From the NCBI RefSeq assembly GCF_000230715.2, contig NC_019792.1, positions 1,426,001 through 1,490,000 of the forward strand: a stretch of DNA of 64,000 nucleotides, given 5' to 3'. Below are positions 60,430 to 64,000 of the stretch, piece by piece. The notes below the pieces were generated by a model, which did not search any database, had not been told where the DNA came from, and was given only the letters and a program-made list of their open reading frames with translations. Source of the DNA: Natronobacterium gregoryi SP2. GTDB taxonomy: Archaea; Halobacteriota; Halobacteria; Halobacteriales; Natrialbaceae. The translations under genes were made by a program, and so were the position numbers. Numbering within the stretch: position 1 is the first letter of the stretch; each line of letters begins with the position of its first letter.

Positions 60430-61014
60430 TCACGTGACGTTGAACACTGCCACCGAGAGGACGAGCGTAAGTAGAAGCGTTAGCAGAACCGCCCACAACA
60501 ACACGATCAACGTGAGGGAAAACGGAGAGGACGAAAACCGCTGTTTTTGATCGGTCTCAGGATCACTGGCAGCTTCCGAGAACGTGAATGCACGTGAGTC
60601 TGTCTCTGATCGACTGGCACCGGATTCGAAAGTGATCGGTACCTCAGTTCGGTCGTTTGGCTCGGAGTATGCCGACCGATACGAGATATAGTCGAGAATG
60701 TCGACAGCCAAGCTATAGTTCGAGGCCGTAGCGATCGTGTCCGACTCTTCGTCGTACTGGATAATGTCGTGGTCCACCAGTTTCGGAATGTGATTCTGTT
60801 TGAGTGAAACACGGACGCTGTTGTGTCGGCCGTCACCGTAACCATCTTCACTCGTGACGATCTCGTTCACGACCGCATTTAGTGGAGTTCGACAGTCATG
60901 TCCCTTTAAAGCCCGAATTGTGATCCGCCTTCGTTCGTTAGAAATGAGTTCGATAAGCCACTCACGGTCGCTCGAAGCAGATTGCTCATCGACTGTCTTA
61001 TTGTGAGAGCCCAT
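60430..61014 (-). CDS. Winged-helix (DUF7344-like) regulator with C-terminal membrane anchor
   Basis: 194-residue protein from ATG 61014 (MGSHNKTVDEQSASSDREWL). Residues 20-110 form a winged-helix-like DNA-binding domain (LISNERRRITIRALKGHDC, SVRVSLKQNHIPKLVDHDII), a pattern I know from haloarchaeal regulators of this type. The C-terminus (about 165-192) is one transmembrane helix (LTLIVLLWAVLLTLLLTLVL). Being membrane-tethered, it might control its own region, including the divergent or adjacent cohesin gene. The upstream frame before 61014 is not family-like. Confidence 0.72.
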   Translation of the reverse strand: MGSHNKTVDEQSASSDREWLIELISNERRRITIRALKGHDCRTPLNAVVNEIVTSEDGYGDGRHNSVRVSLKQNHIPKLVDHDIIQYDEESDTIATASNYSLAVDILDYISYRSAYSEPNDRTEVPITFESGASRSETDSRAFTFSEAASDPETDQKQRFSSSPFSLTLIVLLWAVLLTLLLTLVLSVAVFNVT

Positions 61015-61261
61015 CACAAACAGTGGGACAATTACCTCATATATAGTACCTCCGGACAATTCAGACTCGGCGTAAGTGATACTGCCGGACAGAACGACGT
61101 GACGATCGGTCGCTCTGCTGGGGCCGTCACCGGTGGAGACGGCCGCAAATCCGCGACCGACTTCGTATTGACTTCTGTCCGACACACAGTCTGACCAGCA
61201 GAAAGCGATAGAATCGGTCGCTGGTCACTCGAGAAGTAGTGGGGTGGCGACCCGTAACAGT

Positions 61262-61936
61262 TCACTGCTGTCCAAGTCGTTTTCCGTACAGAACAGCACC
61301 GACGATCACAGCCATCAGCAACACACCTGCACCGAAGGCAGCGCCCACAATCGTAAGCGGCGACAGATCGAGGACGCTTTCACTGATAGCCGTTTCAGTA
61401 CCGACCACTTCGAGCGAGGCTGACTCGGTCGTGATTTCTTCGCTGCTGGCTTCGTACACATCGAGGTCTGCCGTATTAACCAGTGTATCCGCCTCTATAA
61501 ACTGGATGTCAGTCTCGTCACCCCCAGTGCCGACGACGTCGAACTCTAGGACTGCTACTGTCGGATGTTCGTGTCCATCCTGGTGAGAACTCGTCAGGTA
61601 CACCCAGCCGTCGTCGTTGTCAAAGTTCGTGACTGGATCAGGAAAATCCGCGCCGGTAGCATTGTCAAACTGGAGAACGGACGGATCGAAAGAGACGTTC
61701 GCCTCGTATCCGGCGAGATCATCACCACGTGCGCCGAGTGTGACTACTGCGGCTTCTTCCGGACTTTCGGTTTCGGCTTCGAGCACTACGCCGAATTCGT
61801 CTTCCACCGTGGCAACCTGGGAGGTTTGGGTCGAAGGCAATCCGGCCGCAGTTACAGGTGCGGCAAAGAAGCCAGTAACGACCACCAGAGCCAGTAGGAC
61901 ACCGGCGACCGTAGACGCCGTTGTTATGTGTTTCAT
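61262..61936 (-). CDS. Secreted cohesin-domain protein with C-terminal membrane anchor
   Basis: 224-residue surface protein. ATG 61936 gives a Sec signal: MKHITTASTVAGVLLALVVV and TGFFAAPVTAAG with cleavage expected near the TAAG. The mature part (about 40-180) is a cohesin-like beta-sandwich: VVTLGARGDDLAGYEANVSF, DPSVLQFDNATGADFPDPVT, FDNDDGWVYLTSSHQDG and VAVLEFDVVGTGGDETDIQF. A hydrophobic helix (LTIVGAAFGAGVLLMAVIVG, about 192-212) and a short basic tail (YGKRLGQQ) anchor it. Cohesins bind dockerins; the neighbouring subtilase carries both modules, so this protein may display it on the cell surface. Confidence 0.8.
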   Translation of the reverse strand: MKHITTASTVAGVLLALVVVTGFFAAPVTAAGLPSTQTSQVATVEDEFGVVLEAETESPEEAAVVTLGARGDDLAGYEANVSFDPSVLQFDNATGADFPDPVTNFDNDDGWVYLTSSHQDGHEHPTVAVLEFDVVGTGGDETDIQFIEADTLVNTADLDVYEASSEEITTESASLEVVGTETAISESVLDLSPLTIVGAAFGAGVLLMAVIVGAVLYGKRLGQQ

Positions 61937-62088
61937 GCACAATGTACCAATAGCAGTGCTGTTAAAATTTTCGCAAATATACGTAATCTAACAGGCAGAC
62001 GAGTCGGCAACAATCGATGGACAGATGCTGAATCGCCAGAAGTGGCGTGGAGCAGGGAGAACCTACTCGTGTGGATGGCTAGTGCCAG

Positions 62089-64000
62089 TTATCCTGCCAG
62101 AGCAGGAGCCACCTCTTGTTCTTCAGGTTCGAAACCGGGATGATCAGGTTCGGTGATGTGTTGCAGGATAGCGGTCACGTCGGCAGATGTCACGTCGCCG
62201 TCCTGGGTCACGTCACCGTAGGTTTCGACCGCTTCGGGGTCGACCGGGATGTCCTGGCCAGCCAGGTACGCCTGGACTACGACAGCGTCACCAGCGTGGA
62301 TCTCGCCGTCGCCGAGCACGTCACCGAGCTCGCGGTCGAGCGACTTGATTTCGCCCCAGTCTAGGTCAGTCTTCAGTTTCTCACCCATCTCGTCGGTCAC
62401 GACGCTGTCGTCCTCGAGGTGGAGTTCGGTCGTCTCTCCCTCCTCGAGACCTGACGCGTTGAACTCGATCTTTGCCAGGTCAGGGTCGTCGTACCCTTCG
62501 GCTTCGGCACCGGCCACGTACAGCCAGCCGTCGTCGTTGTCGATCTGGTACTCTACGTTGATGTCCTGTTCGATGACGCTCTCGATGGAGACGTTCTCAG
62601 GATCGAAGTCGATGAACGACTGGAAGCCAGCGATGTCATCGTCGGAGTCCGAGTAGACCGTCGTCCAATCTTCCGGGTAGTCCTCCGAGACGTTCGCGTC
62701 CTCGATCGACATGCTAGCTACCGCTTCGGGCTCTTCGGCATCCATGAAGTACTCGATCGAGTTAGTCAGGACGTCGACACCGTCGTCGGTGTGATCGCCA
62801 GGGGAAATCCAGCCGAATCCAACCGACGTCAAGAGCACGTCGTTACGATCGTAATCGACGGCAACACCGTCGTCACCGTCTGCCTGTTCGGCGACGACGT
62901 CAGCATCCGTGCCGCTGAACGAAGCGCCGTCACCGAACGTGTCGGTGTGTACCGTTATCTCGTCGCCTGGCTCTGCAACGTCTTCGAAGATCGGGTGTGC
63001 TTCCTCGACGTGCCAGGTCGCAAGGTCCGTGCTCCGGACGACGTCAGCCGGGTCGTCGATCACATCAGATCGAGTGTCTAACGAGTCAGGACCGATGTTC
63101 TGAGACGTGTAAACGGTCGAAACGTCGTCAGTCACATCGAACCACTCCTCGGCGTTGCCGTCGTCGAGGGAGTGGACGAAGTACGAATCGTACGCGTCGA
63201 CATCGTCCAGCGCGTCACTAGAGTCGACCGAGTCGACCTCGTACACAGCAGGATAGTAGTCCTCGAGTTTGTCTGCCCAATCGTCTCCGTAGGTTGCCAT
63301 ATCGTCGATAACAGCAACCTGGAAGAACTCGTCGAACGCTTCCGTCGGACCGGTCGTCGCGACGAGTTCGTCACCAGCGCCTTCGAAGGTGTGTTCGAGT
63401 TCGATTTCGCCGGCAACGTCGTCTTCGGTGTCGACCGTGATCTCGACTTCGTCGGACCAACCGTCGAGGTCGAGTTCGACAGCTTCGCCGAATGCAACTT
63501 CCTCACCGTCGACGGACAGCGTCACGTTGCCCTCGTAGTCGGCAACCTCCTCGACGGTCACGTACTCCGCGTGTGCGGGATAGACAGTGACGGAGACGTC
63601 ATCGCCAGCTTCGATCGTCTCTGGCTGGTCCTCGAGCAGTTCGAGGTCGAGTTCGGCGTCAAGTTCGAAGTCCTGTTCGGCGGTTTCGTTCTCTTCGAGG
63701 TCGACGGTCTCGGTCTGGGCAGCGTGGCCGAAGGCGTCAGCGGTCACGTCCCAGGTTCCGTCTTCGTGGATCAGCGTGTACGAGCCGTCCGCCTCGGTCG
63801 TGGCAGCGAAGCCGGTCTCTTCGACTTCGACTTCGGCACCCTCGAGGCCGTTATCTGTCGCATCGTACACCGTCCCTTCGATCTCCTGGTCGTGTGCGAC
63901 TTGCTGGACGGCGGCGTGGCTATCGATGATACCGGCACCGTAGATCTGGTCGTCGCTCGGCTCCCAGGCCGTGTCTTCGATGATCTCCTGGAACTGTTCG
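62089..64000 (-). CDS. Secreted subtilase (S8) with cohesin and dockerin modules, partial at right edge
   Basis: The frame enters from the right. Its first visible residues (EQFQEIIEDTAWEPSDDQIY and GAGIIDSHAAVQQ) are the end of a subtilisin-type S8 protease domain (GaGivda..AV). Next comes a carboxypeptidase-regulatory-like domain (IEGTVYDATDNGLEGAEVEV), an acidic beta region (about 63000-63700), a cohesin-like module (GFQSFIDFDPENVSIESVIE, DNDDGWLYVAGAEAEGYDD, about 62340-62720) and a C-terminal dockerin with two calcium-binding repeats, DVLGDGEIHAGD and DVTQDGDVTSAD (about 62150-62330). The stop is TAA-type at 62089. The catalytic Asp/His/Ser lie outside the window. Confidence 0.85.
   Translation of the reverse strand, partial: EQFQEIIEDTAWEPSDDQIYGAGIIDSHAAVQQVAHDQEIEGTVYDATDNGLEGAEVEVEETGFAATTEADGSYTLIHEDGTWDVTADAFGHAAQTETVDLEENETAEQDFELDAELDLELLEDQPETIEAGDDVSVTVYPAHAEYVTVEEVADYEGNVTLSVDGEEVAFGEAVELDLDGWSDEVEITVDTEDDVAGEIELEHTFEGAGDELVATTGPTEAFDEFFQVAVIDDMATYGDDWADKLEDYYPAVYEVDSVDSSDALDDVDAYDSYFVHSLDDGNAEEWFDVTDDVSTVYTSQNIGPDSLDTRSDVIDDPADVVRSTDLATWHVEEAHPIFEDVAEPGDEITVHTDTFGDGASFSGTDADVVAEQADGDDGVAVDYDRNDVLLTSVGFGWISPGDHTDDGVDVLTNSIEYFMDAEEPEAVASMSIEDANVSEDYPEDWTTVYSDSDDDIAGFQSFIDFDPENVSIESVIEQDINVEYQIDNDDGWLYVAGAEAEGYDDPDLAKIEFNASGLEEGETTELHLEDDSVVTDEMGEKLKTDLDWGEIKSLDRELGDVLGDGEIHAGDAVVVQAYLAGQDIPVDPEAVETYGDVTQDGDVTSADVTAILQHITEPDHPGFEPEEQEVAPALAG

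Overview
This window is chromosomal DNA of a haloarchaeon (class Halobacteria). The evidence is GC-rich DNA, very acidic proteins, both a euryarchaeal PolD large subunit (polC) and PCNA, a PriL primase subunit, NMD3, a RecJ-like DHH nuclease, Tat-lipobox signal peptides, the double TatC fusion (TatCt), a HalOD1 protein and several small protein families restricted to haloarchaea. Placement near Natrialbaceae is a guess from general resemblance only.

Layout. 0-12 kb: two oligopeptide/dipeptide ABC transport loci on the minus strand, one running off the left edge (binding protein plus partial permease) and one complete (binding protein, DppB, DppC, DppD, DppF). 12-19 kb: PPC-domain protein and polC, then panE, a NifU-like protein and small conserved genes. 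19.3-21.0 kb: a stretch with repeats but no recognisable gene. 21-31 kb: RecJ-like nuclease and tetrapyrrole synthesis (hemD-hemC, hemL, hemB) interrupted by an ammonium transporter fused to its own PII regulator and by gene debris (CPBP protease tail, TnpB fragment). 31-36 kb: an asparaginase pseudogene, an MFS transporter, a ferredoxin, a PHP-domain protein and small genes. 36-38 kb: cheD and a two-domain cheC, convergent. 38-48 kb: replication and RNA genes (pcn, priL, nmd3, a Trm5/Taw2-type methyltransferase) with htpX and conserved hypotheticals. 48-56 kb: a nickel/cobalt permease-like protein with a histidine-rich tandem repeat, the divergent tatC/tatCt pair, a Tat lipoprotein, a CopG-type regulator and rlmE. 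56-60 kb: Cys-cluster proteins, a tRNA-like gene, debris and an XPD/DinG-type helicase. 61-64 kb: a membrane-anchored cohesin protein beside a secreted subtilase that carries cohesin and dockerin modules and runs off the right edge.

The most unusual signal is not a gene. Two families of about 80-bp non-coding elements are scattered through the window. Family A has 13-bp inverted ends (TACGGTTTACTGT ... ACAGTAATCCGTA), an inner GC-rich hairpin and 3-bp flanking duplications, nearly always TGA/TCA. Family B is 80 bp between two CTAG sites with an inner hairpin. They are nested in one another with exact arithmetic (A in A at 3.7 and 39.7 kb, A in B at 49.5 kb, two tandem Bs in an A-type element at 35.9 kb) and stand in tandem sharing one target triplet (16.4 kb). 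Several sit exactly on the stop codon of a gene, so that TGA (family A) or the TAG inside CTAG (family B) is at once the stop codon and the target site. They look like non-autonomous mobile elements that land at gene ends and leave a hairpin in the 3' untranslated region. No full-length transposase was seen here.
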